A stretch of DNA of 64,000 nt from Hondaea fermentalgiana. Its lineage: Eukaryota > Sar > Bigyra > Thraustochytrida > Thraustochytriidae. Position numbers and translations under genes: made by a program. Shown one piece after another: positions 31,307 to 39,781 of the stretch. Under the pieces are notes generated by a model that was given only the letters and a program-made list of their open reading frames with translations, did not search any database and had not been told where the DNA came from. Location: NCBI GenBank assembly GCA_014084085.1, contig NPFB01000035.1:118631-182630 (forward strand), written 5' to 3'. Each line of letters begins with the position of its first letter. The stretch's first letter is position 1.

Positions 31307-32695
31307 TTACATCCACAGAGCAGAACCCGCATTGCGAGCGTTACCCTCGGTTTTAATGCCCCCAACACCGTCTCCGTTCTCGCACGTTGAGCCTTGCAGT
31401 GCAGAGATTGAAATCGTGCCCGGACTTGGCTCGCTGGCGTTAACGCCATATGCGAGAGACTTGGCGTCGACGAGACGAGGGCCTTGGTCGCTGAGCCTTC
31501 GCCTACCGCTGCCGCCAAGCATGTCAAAAAAGGATGGCGTGCGCGGACTTTCCGTTGTGAGAATGGTCGCGGGACTTCCGCACCCGGCAAGTTGGGCTCC
31601 CAAGAGCTCATCATCGCGAAAGCTGCTGCCGATGCTCGCGCGACGCAATCGAGATTGCGAAAGGGTCGCTACAGAGCTGCTGTCGTCCATGGTGTGCGTT
31701 GCGGGTGTGACGGGTGGCGACACGTACTGATCTTGCTGCTGCACAGCGCATGCAATTCTGCGCACCTCGTCCGGGGTGAGTCTTATGCCATCAGCAATGC
31801 TGGACAGGTTCGAGGGCGGACGCTCCGCAGTCGTGCGCAAAAGAACTGCTGCGCTTTCAAAGTCTGCAACGAGAAGAGTATCGAGATTGATCTCGAAAAA
31901 GGCGAGCCCATGCTTGAAGATGGCCTCCCAGCCGTGCTCAAAGAAGCGGTCCCAGATCTTGGCCAACGGAGAAAACGGGACCATGTACGAAAACAGCGTG
32001 ACTGTCCAGTTCTGTGAGTAAAACAGGGGTTCCAAGCCGATCTCGTCAAAGTGCCGGTGCAAGGACGGATGTCTGGCCGCCATCAAATCTGCGAGGAGAT
32101 CCGTGAATCGCCGAAGGTTCGGTAAGCCCTCCTGAAATACGTTGACCAATCGATATCGCGGCGCCTCCATCATGTATCGAATGAGGAGAAAGGTCTTGTC
32201 CATGGCGCCGCGCATATGAAGGAGGACGTTGGCCGCCAAAAAGTTCATGCCCTGGACATATCCTGTCTCCGGGTAAGCAATGGCCACCGCACGCAAAATC
32301 TGGCCAAGACCGTTCTTGACGTCTGTGTTTGCGAAAAAGTCCACGTCTGGGTACGTGCGTGGGAGGTCGCGCTCAATTTGCTCGAGGGTCTCCACCATGT
32401 AAGGGCTGCTTGCTGACCTGCGCGCGCACAGCGTCTGCACGATTATGTCTGGCTGAAAAGCTGTATATGCCGCAATCTCCACCGCATTCGGCAGCTTCCA
32501 CGCTGGATCTACGCTGGGTAGTTTTCCTTCGCGCGACGCAAGACGCAGCCATGCCTCTCCGCGCCGCTCGAGATCCGAGGGGATCTTCTTTTTCACTTCT
32601 TCCGCTACGGCGCTCCGCGGCTTCAATTTGGATTTGAAGATCGTCGCACCAGGGGTTTCGTTGCTGTTGCCGACCATGTTTTGCGCCCTGTGCAT
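31307..32695 (-). CDS. TBC domain Rab GTPase-activating protein
   Basis: 462 aa. Residues ~44-310 form a TBC domain. The Arg finger is in IERDLPRT (Arg113) and the Gln finger in GYVQGMN (Gln148), so dual-finger catalysis is intact. The GLEPLFYSQNWTVTLFSYMV, IWDRFFEHGW and LVADFESAA segments are the usual later TBC blocks. The C-terminal ~150 residues are Ser/Gly-rich, with probable phosphosites and no recognised domain. TBC proteins stimulate GTP hydrolysis by Rabs and so end vesicle-trafficking signals; the Rab substrate cannot be read from sequence. The start could also be the Met six codons downstream. Confidence 0.9.
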   Translation of the reverse strand: MHRAQNMVGNSNETPGATIFKSKLKPRSAVAEEVKKKIPSDLERRGEAWLRLASREGKLPSVDPAWKLPNAVEIAAYTAFQPDIIVQTLCARRSASSPYMVETLEQIERDLPRTYPDVDFFANTDVKNGLGQILRAVAIAYPETGYVQGMNFLAANVLLHMRGAMDKTFLLIRYMMEAPRYRLVNVFQEGLPNLRRFTDLLADLMAARHPSLHRHFDEIGLEPLFYSQNWTVTLFSYMVPFSPLAKIWDRFFEHGWEAIFKHGLAFFEINLDTLLVADFESAAVLLRTTAERPPSNLSSIADGIRLTPDEVRRIACAVQQQDQYVSPPVTPATHTMDDSSSVATLSQSRLRRASIGSSFRDDELLGAQLAGCGSPATILTTESPRTPSFFDMLGGSGRRRLSDQGPRLVDAKSLAYGVNASEPSPGTISISALQGSTCENGDGVGGIKTEGNARNAGSALWM

Positions 32696-33570
32696 GCTCG
32701 GCTCGAAGCGAGCACCTTGACGCGGGTGGGCGAAACTTTTGCAGTGCAGCGAGCGAGCGGTCGGCTCTTGTTGCGGCCCCTTCTTAGCCCCGCCCCTCGC
32801 TTGTTTCTACGCCCGACTTTCGAGGCTCGCGCCGATCGTCGTGGGCCAAGAATGCAAACGGGTCGCTTTGCGTGGCGACCTCTTGTGCTGGCGCGCTCGC
32901 GCTGCCGCAGCGCAGTGCTCGGCTGCGGCGGCCGCGGCGGACTCTTTCCGTGCTTGACCCACTTGAACAATCGAATCCAATGCTATCCAGTTGGATCGAA
33001 CGAAGTCTCCCCTTCTCTCTCAGGGCGCTCTCCTCGCGCGCGCAGGGGGGCTCACCGCAGCTGCGCCGCGCGTCTCTTGCGCGCTGCACGGCACGGACCT
33101 CGCGCGGACCCGCGCACCGCCGCCGCGCCAAAAAGCTATTTTGCAGGAATGAAGACGACGCCCGAAGCGAGCAAGAGAGCGCAAGCGCTTGGAAAAGGAA
33201 AAGAAGAAAGTGAAAGAACCGAGAAAACAAGAAGCGGGAAAGCGAAAGAACAGCTTGATGGAAAGAACACCTAGGCCTAACTAACGTGAGCTGAGCCTTT
33301 GGAGTTGTCGTTGATGATCGTGATGGGTGGAAAGGAACCTGAAGTTCAAGTCCTTGAGCACGCCCGCCAAGATTCGGTGTTTCTGCGGCTGGTGAACATC
33401 ATGAGCGCCCGGCAAGTTCAAAATCAATCAAAAGTATACCTACCAGGGTGTGGTTAGAGAGCGAGGGCAGGCAAGACCTCGCTTGCTTGCAATGATGACA
33501 ATGATGGTGCTAATGGTGCAGATACGCAGGCAGATGGTGTTGCAGAGGATGTGTTCGTTTGTTTGTTTGT
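32696..33570. other. Intergenic region between two minus-strand genes
   Basis: About 875 bp between the TBC gene start and the stop of the pepsin-like gene. It includes a GC-rich TBC leader and, near 33550-33571, a TTTG tetramer run that touches the stop codon of the pepsin-like gene. Overlapping frames in the GC-rich part are judged to be noise. Confidence 0.5.
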
Positions 33571-35541
33571 TTAGCGAATGCTATCATCGCCATCACTAAA
33601 GTCGTCCTGGTCGAAAAGAAAGCCATTGCTGCCCGCGCCGTTCGCGCGACCATTCCGCGAGGATGCCGCTCCTGCACGTCCGTTGCCATGTGCTCGGAGC
33701 CCACGTGATTGCATGGATCCCTCAGAGACAAACTCGTCATCGTCGTCATCATCGTCTCCATCAACCTCGAGTGCAAGCTCATCGTGCTCGTCTAGATCAT
33801 CATCGTCGTCGGAAGATCCAATACTAAATTTGCCAAGGCGCGCAGGCGGCAGCTCCACAGCTGCACGCCCCACTGCCCCACCATTCTGACCGCCGCTACC
33901 GAACTCGTTCAGCGACTCGTACGGCGTGCTTGCGCGCGCACACATGCAGCGGCCACAGCACAAAAGCGTCAGTGATGCGACAAAGGTGCCAAAAAAGGCT
34001 GCCACACCAGATTGCGCGCCCGCGTGCGCCCCAGAGGTAGAATCGCTCTCTGCAGATGTGTTGTCCTGGTCAATCGCCAAGTCGAACTTGCGAAGACACG
34101 GCTTGATGGAAAACCTGCACTCCTCTCCACTATGATGAAAATTGCGTAAATCCATGGTGATGTTCCATCCGCGCAAGACGTTTACACCGAGCGTGACGTC
34201 GCCCTTGGTCGGTCCTGTCGTGCTGCTATCACGCATGATCCCCACACAGTAAACTCCAGAACCCTGATAAAACATGTACTCCTTTGGGTGCACCGGAAGT
34301 GCAAAAGACGTGGCGCCCCCAAGGTTCCCCGGCTCCGAGCGAAAGTTGAAGGTAATGTTTGGAAAGCTGTCAAAGATCGGGTACACGAGGTACTTGTTCG
34401 GCCCTTGATCATCCTCAAAAAGCTCCTCGTTCTGCTGAAAGTATTCTGTGTCCAGAATTTCGTAGCAGCCCAGCGCGTTGGGTCTACCCGTGACGCGCTT
34501 GTTTCCTGCGCAGCGGGGTACCGTCGGCTTTGCATCGCTGCTCTGCGCCTCTTGTTTGTCGCAAAAGGAGAAAAGCGCTTCGCGTGCGTTCTCAAAGAGC
34601 GACTCGGGCAAGTACGTCAAGGGCGATCCGGTATTGATCAGGGCATGCGTGTGTTGATTCACCGAAACGGTCTGGTTTCCAACCGCGAGCTGCGGTTCCG
34701 AAAGAGCGCTCACGTAAAACCCTTTCCAGGGGTCATTCGAGTCGGTACGCTCCTCGTGCAGCTCGATCCATGGTCCTTCGTTCTTGTCGTCAAAATTAAG
34801 ATGCTTGCCGACCTCGAGCGAGCCGCCATAGTAGCCGCCAGGCGCGAGACACATGGACCACCCATTGCTTCGACCAATATCCACGGCGAGGGTCTCGGAC
34901 GACTGCGCAAACGCTAAAGAACCATCGGCGTACTGCGTGCGAAAAGACGGGCTCATGTCCCACACGCAACCAAGCAGCGTGTTCTTAATGCTGGCACTCA
35001 TGTTCACAAAGGTTTGCACGAAGTTGCCCTCGAGCCATTCGTCCTCGCCGAATCCAAGCGTCATGAAACAGTCGTTGGTTAGTCCGCTTGAAGTGGCCTG
35101 ACACGTTCTCGAGGCAGCAGGGCATTTCTGATTGTGGCAATCCAGTCGAGTCGTCTGGTGCAGTTCGTTCACAAGTCGCTCCATGCGCCGCTCGCCACAG
35201 TCTTCCGTTTCGCAGCCGGTGCACGGGGCGTACGTGAGTTTCGACGAAGAGTCGAGAATCATGCGAAAAACGTGGCCCATAGCGTCTGCGCCCTCTTCAA
35301 AGCTTTTATGAAATGTCACCTTGGTGTATACGTAGCCAAGGCGGTCCACGTCACCGTACAAGGGCATCGTGACGGTATCAGGGCCGAACATGGACCCTAC
35401 TCCGCAGCTCTGCACCCCTAGAAGGGCCAGCACCAGGCATGACAGCCACGCTGCACTGCCTGCGATCCGCCTCGTTGACCTTGGAGCGGACCTCGACGAG
35501 GTTGTCGGTGGCGCCACCGGCATCGTCAACGTTGCCGGCAT
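33571..35541 (-). CDS. Pepsin-family (A1) membrane protein with degenerate active site
   Basis: 656 aa from the ATG ending at 35541 (MPATLTMPVA), followed by a signal sequence/anchor (WLSCLVLALLGVQSCG, ~32-47). The frame continues upstream into the divergent neighbour, so that part is excluded. The fold is a bilobed aspartic protease: first active-site region ILDSSSKLTYAPCTGCETED (Asp97; DTGS is replaced by DSSS) with a Cys-rich loop like that of BACE/plasmepsin V-type enzymes. The second region is LINTGSPLTYLP, where the catalytic Asp is Asn (Asn303). One TM helix (~512-530) is followed by CC and C-x-C cysteines and an acidic cytosolic tail with long Asp runs. Asn in place of the second Asp should abolish normal proteolysis, so it is probably a pseudoprotease receptor or chaperone. 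Confidence 0.85.
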   Translation of the reverse strand: MPATLTMPVAPPTTSSRSAPRSTRRIAGSAAWLSCLVLALLGVQSCGVGSMFGPDTVTMPLYGDVDRLGYVYTKVTFHKSFEEGADAMGHVFRMILDSSSKLTYAPCTGCETEDCGERRMERLVNELHQTTRLDCHNQKCPAASRTCQATSSGLTNDCFMTLGFGEDEWLEGNFVQTFVNMSASIKNTLLGCVWDMSPSFRTQYADGSLAFAQSSETLAVDIGRSNGWSMCLAPGGYYGGSLEVGKHLNFDDKNEGPWIELHEERTDSNDPWKGFYVSALSEPQLAVGNQTVSVNQHTHALINTGSPLTYLPESLFENAREALFSFCDKQEAQSSDAKPTVPRCAGNKRVTGRPNALGCYEILDTEYFQQNEELFEDDQGPNKYLVYPIFDSFPNITFNFRSEPGNLGGATSFALPVHPKEYMFYQGSGVYCVGIMRDSSTTGPTKGDVTLGVNVLRGWNITMDLRNFHHSGEECRFSIKPCLRKFDLAIDQDNTSAESDSTSGAHAGAQSGVAAFFGTFVASLTLLCCGRCMCARASTPYESLNEFGSGGQNGGAVGRAAVELPPARLGKFSIGSSDDDDDLDEHDELALEVDGDDDDDDDEFVSEGSMQSRGLRAHGNGRAGAASSRNGRANGAGSNGFLFDQDDFSDGDDSIR

Positions 35542-35953
35542 CTTCGTCGTCTCGCGCAACAGCCGCAGCACGAGAAGCAGCAAACGCAGCAGTGACACCG
35601 CCTCAATCAACGACGCCCCACGCCGGCGGGGAGGACGAGGGGGCGGCCTCGCGGCCTGGGCTGTCCGCAAACTGTCAATGGAGGTCTCCGCCGGATTCGG
35701 ATTGACCAAGGAGGCCAGTCGAGCTCGTAGATTTTTGCCACGTTTACAACGCTTTGTGTGAGTATGACACGCAAATGCGCGGCGCCCAATCGTGATCTCC
35801 TTCCCCAAGCACGCAACGACGAGCAGCGCTCTGGACGTCGCTCGCGTCGCAGACCTTGCGAAGGCCCGGACGGGCCTTGGGCAGATCGCATCTTGTGGAC
35901 GCCAATAGGCGTAGGCTTCTTTCCGAGACGCAGAGAAGAAAAGGGAGGAAGCC
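35542..35953. promoter_or_regulatory. Divergent promoter region (pepsin-like gene / Tcd1-like gene)
   Basis: 412 bp between two start codons facing apart. No gene fits between them, and it must hold both core promoters and 5' UTRs. No TATA box stands out. Confidence 0.5.
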
Positions 35954-37867
35954 ATGTCCATGACGAGGACGTCGACCTCCTCGACGAGGACCACGAACTG
36001 GGCCTCGTTGACCGTCGTGGCGACAGCTGCGGCAGCGTGCGGAGCATTTGCAGCCGTCGTGATTAGTCGCGAGCTGGAAACGCGAAAGAAGGCAGCTGCA
36101 TTTTCGTCAGCGGCATCGCGGGCCACCGCCGCCAAGGAGGATGCAACCACGACTGGCGACGCCACCGGCGCGTCGGAAAAGGTTTCCAAGACGTCTCCGC
36201 TCCCACCGCTTCCCGAAAGCGAGGTCGAGCTTTTGGACGAGCAGCTCTCACGCGGACGCGTCTTTCTGGGCGAAGAAGGTCAGAAACGTGTGGACGACAG
36301 CTTTGTCATTGTGGTTGGCGCTGGTGGTGTCGGATCCCACTGTGCGCATTTTCTTGCCCGTTCGGGCGTGCGGCGACTCCGGCTCATCGACTTTGACAAT
36401 GTCACGCTCTCTTCTCTGAATCGGCACGCCGTCGCGGACCGGTCTGACGTCGGCAAGCCCAAGGTTGCGGCTCTGAAGCGTCATATTGCTGCATTCATGC
36501 CGTACTGCGCCGTGGAGATCCGCAACGAGATGTTCACGGGAGAACATGCTGAGCGGCTGCTTGAAGGCGAGCCAGACTATGTTGTAGACTGCATTGACGA
36601 TTCCGACACCAAGACGGACCTTCTCGCGTACTGCGTCACAAACAAGATTCCAGTCATTAGCTCCATGGCTGCAGGCGCTCGCACGGACCCCACAAGACTG
36701 CACTTTTGCTCATTGAGCGAAGTTGTACGTGACCCAATTGCTTCCAAGTTGCGCTTCTTGTTGCGCAAAAAGTTTCAAGAGGAGACTTCTGAAGAGGCGG
36801 GCAGTCTCGACGATGCAAGCACGCAAATCGAGGTGCTGTACTCTTCGGAAACGACGCGCGTCAACCTCTTGCCCCTTGGTGATGAGGTAGCCGACGCCGC
36901 GCCCGAGGATCTTGGCGCCGTGGCAAACTTTCGTGTGCGAATCATGCCTGTCCTGGGTCCGATTCCGGCCATCTTTGGAATGTCCATGGCCTCTCGTGTG
37001 CTTACGAATCTCGCAGGACAAGCTTTTGAGCCTCTTGCTGCACCCCGCATGAAACAACGTGGTGCTCAAAAGCTGTACTCCAAGTTCCGCTCCAATCTCG
37101 CAAAGATCAAGCAGGCCATGGCCGAATCAGCGCCAGAAAGTGAGAGCGAGGAGGCCGTCTGGAAATCTTGGAACCTTGACGATCTCAGCGAGGAGGATAT
37201 CGAGGTCATGGCTGCGCAGTTTGGCATGCGATGCCCCGTCACGGGTACAAAGCCTGGTGATGGCACCAAGTACCAACTCGCTATTTGGCGCTATGACCGT
37301 CCCATCTCGGCGCAGAACATTGTTATTGCCGCTCCTTCCGGATGCGACAAGCTTGCCGACCTGCTCAATGCCCGCAGGCTGCCAACACCGGTCAGCCTTG
37401 GTGTCACCAAGGAGGAATACGACGCAACAGTGCGCATCTCTAGTGGGGTGCGTGACCCTGCAACCCGGCGCAGGGAGGTCGCGAACGAGAAAGGCTTTCA
37501 GGCCGTGTGCAAGCGCGCCTGCACGCACATGAACAAGGATCATGCCAAGGATAACATGACTCTCGTGCAGCGCTACGGAGACATTGACCCTGTCTCGGTC
37601 GAGATGCGATCTATGGACCGTCTCAAAATGACTTTCACCTGCACGATGTCAAGCGGCGACACGCGAGATGTTGATGTGTATTACCCGAGCATCTTAATTG
37701 AGCCCTCTGAGATCCGCGAAACTATTGTTAAGATGACCTTGCAGGCGCGCAAGGAGGGAACGTCTGCAGAGACAGAGACGGAGCCAGCTACAAAGACGGA
37801 GCAACCTGCAAAAAACGAAACGTCTGCACAGACAGAGCCATCTGCAAAGAACGAGACGCAAGCATAA
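35954..37867 (+). CDS. TCD1: TcdA/Tcd1-type tRNA threonylcarbamoyladenosine dehydratase fused to a DUF2470 domain
   Basis: 637 aa. N-terminal hydrophobic segment (~18-37), as in yeast Tcd1/Tcd2, which sit on the mitochondrial outer membrane. E1/ThiF fold follows: ATP-binding VGAGGVGSHC (121-130), Asp-bearing LRLIDFDNVTLSSLNRHAV (143-160), DVGKPKVAALKRHI, DYVVDCIDDSDTKTDLLAY, VISSMAAGARTDPTRL and DPIASKLRFLLRKK. These are the Tcd signature blocks. The enzyme makes cyclic ct6A from t6A at tRNA position 37 with ATP. The C-terminus adds a DUF2470-like domain (~515-605) beginning HMNKDHAKDN, the domain found at the end of HugZ haem-binding proteins and plant GluTR-binding protein. A Thr/Glu-rich tail with imperfect repeats follows. 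The fusion is unusual; start at 35954 (MSMTRTSTSS). Confidence 0.92.
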   Translation: MSMTRTSTSSTRTTNWASLTVVATAAAACGAFAAVVISRELETRKKAAAFSSAASRATAAKEDATTTGDATGASEKVSKTSPLPPLPESEVELLDEQLSRGRVFLGEEGQKRVDDSFVIVVGAGGVGSHCAHFLARSGVRRLRLIDFDNVTLSSLNRHAVADRSDVGKPKVAALKRHIAAFMPYCAVEIRNEMFTGEHAERLLEGEPDYVVDCIDDSDTKTDLLAYCVTNKIPVISSMAAGARTDPTRLHFCSLSEVVRDPIASKLRFLLRKKFQEETSEEAGSLDDASTQIEVLYSSETTRVNLLPLGDEVADAAPEDLGAVANFRVRIMPVLGPIPAIFGMSMASRVLTNLAGQAFEPLAAPRMKQRGAQKLYSKFRSNLAKIKQAMAESAPESESEEAVWKSWNLDDLSEEDIEVMAAQFGMRCPVTGTKPGDGTKYQLAIWRYDRPISAQNIVIAAPSGCDKLADLLNARRLPTPVSLGVTKEEYDATVRISSGVRDPATRRREVANEKGFQAVCKRACTHMNKDHAKDNMTLVQRYGDIDPVSVEMRSMDRLKMTFTCTMSSGDTRDVDVYYPSILIEPSEIRETIVKMTLQARKEGTSAETETEPATKTEQPAKNETSAQTEPSAKNETQA

Positions 37868-38037
37868 AGACAAGACACGCCCGTCTCTGTTGCAAGTGGA
37901 TGCGCTCTTTGCAAACGACGAACTACCGATTTATTGATTCATTGATCTATTGATCGCTCGGTCAAGCTAAACGCACATTTTAATTTTGGATTTTGATACT
38001 TTATAATGATTTCTCTGCGGGCTGACGAAGTCTCAAC

Positions 38038-39384
38038 TTAGCGGAGGAAAGCCAAATCGTCCTCGTCCTCGTCAGCATCGTCCGCAGCAACCTCCGCTTG
38101 AACGTGCGACTTCGGTCCCGCAGTGCTTTGTCGCGGCTCCTCATCCGAGACGGCTTGCGTTGCATCTGCAAGCTCAGCAGTCGGTACACTTGCAGCTGGC
38201 GAAGCTTCAGGCACAGACGAAGGAGCAAGGGCTGGTGCAGGTGCCGGCGCGGCGACAGGGACTGCTGCTGGCGGCTCCGTTGGCGCAGGCGCAGGCGCAG
38301 GTGCAGGTGCAGGCTTGCGTGCAAATAGACCTGCGCGATTAGGGTCCTCCTCGGACACGGCTTGAGCCTCTGCCGTGGGAGCTGCTGCTTGCAAAGTCTC
38401 AGACGAAGACACGGGTTCTGTTTTTGCGTCAAGAGCGGCCAGAGGAGACGCCATGAGGGGCTCATCGCGACCTTGAGCAGAGGCATTGTACGGACTCAGA
38501 TCGCGGGCAACGAGTGCTACCTGACGTTCGAGGAATGTAAAGACTGGACGCGCAATAACGGCCCTCACCTCATCCACGTCGAGGGCCTCCCAAGCGCGAA
38601 GCAAATCCTCTGCCGCGGCGCACTCCTCGGATCGCAGATAGTCGGCATCGTCAAAACCTTCACGGAAAGCGGCGCGCGCTGCTGTGAGGTCATTACGCTG
38701 CAGGTGGATAATGACAGCACTAAGACGAAGCTTGTGCGAGCCGCTGGTCTGATTGAGATCCTTGTAAACGGGGATCATTTTCGAAAGTACTTGGATGGCG
38801 TCGCCCCAGCGACGCATTTTGACGACAAGATTGAGTGCATTTCGATAGGTATCCTTGCTGAAGACCAGCTTATTGTGCAGCTCGAGCACCTCGCATGCAG
38901 CGAGCATATTCTGAAGTGCTTCGGTGAGAAGAGGGTCGCGTTCCTTGTGGGCCTCCGGCAGAGAGGCGGCGCCGTCTGCAAGTGCTTGGCCCTTTTTCGT
39001 CAGCGCTGACGATGCCTGGGCAGCCATGCCTTCTTCGCGGTACACCATTGCGGCCTGGCCAAAAAGCGCGGCGGCTGCCTTAGCCTCCGCGAGACCGCCT
39101 TCGATGCCCTTGCTTTGGTCGCGGAAAAAGCCCAAGCGGATATCCGCGGCCGACTCCCAGCATTTCGCCGCTCCTGCTTCGTTCTCGGCTTTGGCATGGG
39201 CCTCTGCGGCCTTTTCGTACGCCTCTGCGCTCTCTGCTGGCTCGCCCGCCGCCTTGAAGGAGATTGCCGCCTTCTCGTACGCGTGCGCCGCCGAGACGTA
39301 GTCTGGGCTCCACTTGAACATGGACGTCTTGAGCGCGCTCTTAGCCGTCGCCGCATGCTTGCGTGCCGCGCTTAGTGCCGACAT
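38038..39384 (-). CDS. NAPG: Gamma-SNAP (NSF attachment protein gamma)
   Basis: 448 aa from the ATG ending at 39384 (MSALSAARKHAATAK); animal gamma-SNAP is ~312 aa. The first ~300 residues are TPR-like helical repeats in gamma-SNAP order: SPDYVSAAHAYEKAAISFKA, AESAEAYEKAAEAHAKAENE, a CEVLELHNKLVFSKDTYRNA helix, RWGDAIQVLSKMIPVYKDLN, and the family stretch VIIHLQRNDLTAA. The last ~140 residues are low-complexity Ala/Pro/Glu (an APAPAPAPTEPPAA run), ending in an acidic DEDEDDLAFLR. SNAPs recruit NSF to disassemble SNARE complexes. The terminal acidic-plus-hydrophobic end resembles the NSF-stimulating C-terminus of SNAPs. An in-frame ATG 34 codons upstream is less likely. Confidence 0.92.
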   Translation of the reverse strand: MSALSAARKHAATAKSALKTSMFKWSPDYVSAAHAYEKAAISFKAAGEPAESAEAYEKAAEAHAKAENEAGAAKCWESAADIRLGFFRDQSKGIEGGLAEAKAAAALFGQAAMVYREEGMAAQASSALTKKGQALADGAASLPEAHKERDPLLTEALQNMLAACEVLELHNKLVFSKDTYRNALNLVVKMRRWGDAIQVLSKMIPVYKDLNQTSGSHKLRLSAVIIHLQRNDLTAARAAFREGFDDADYLRSEECAAAEDLLRAWEALDVDEVRAVIARPVFTFLERQVALVARDLSPYNASAQGRDEPLMASPLAALDAKTEPVSSSETLQAAAPTAEAQAVSEEDPNRAGLFARKPAPAPAPAPAPTEPPAAVPVAAPAPAPALAPSSVPEASPAASVPTAELADATQAVSDEEPRQSTAGPKSHVQAEVAADDADEDEDDLAFLR

Positions 39385-39781
39385 CTTGCGGCTTTTTTCT
39401 CCTTGCCCTGGCTGCTCCCACGAGCTCGCTTCTGCCGCAGAACCGCTCGCGCCGTCGCTGCTCGTGATCCAAGACTCGTTCAACAATCGATCGATCGATC
39501 GAATCGAACTGTGGCAGGCGAGTTCTTCTTTTGGTTTTTTTCATCGTGTTTTTTTCTTTTTATCGTGTTCCCCCCCCCCCCTTTGTTTTGCAAATGATGA
39601 TGAGACGATGTTTTCTTTTGCATGAGTAAAAGAACTCGGTACTTTACACGGTCGCGGAGCTTGACGTTCTCTGCAAATCGTCTGCGAGAGCATGGTTCTA
39701 CACGATATCCAACCTCCACTTTTCTTTCTGGCTATCATATCACAGCGAGTCAAATTCATACAATCAAAAGTTAGGTCAAAA
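39385..39781. other. Short intergenic region between two minus-strand genes
   Basis: Nearly 400 bp between gamma-SNAP and the stop of the fusion gene. It contains an ATCG run (about 39485-39505) and T/C-rich and C-homopolymer tracts (about 39535-39582). No gene is recognised. Confidence 0.55.

Noticed and set aside
35542..36189. Upstream extension of the pepsin-like frame over the Tcd1 gene start
   Set aside because: It would overlap the neighbouring Tcd1-like gene's coding region and its promoter; the signal peptide follows the Met at 35541.
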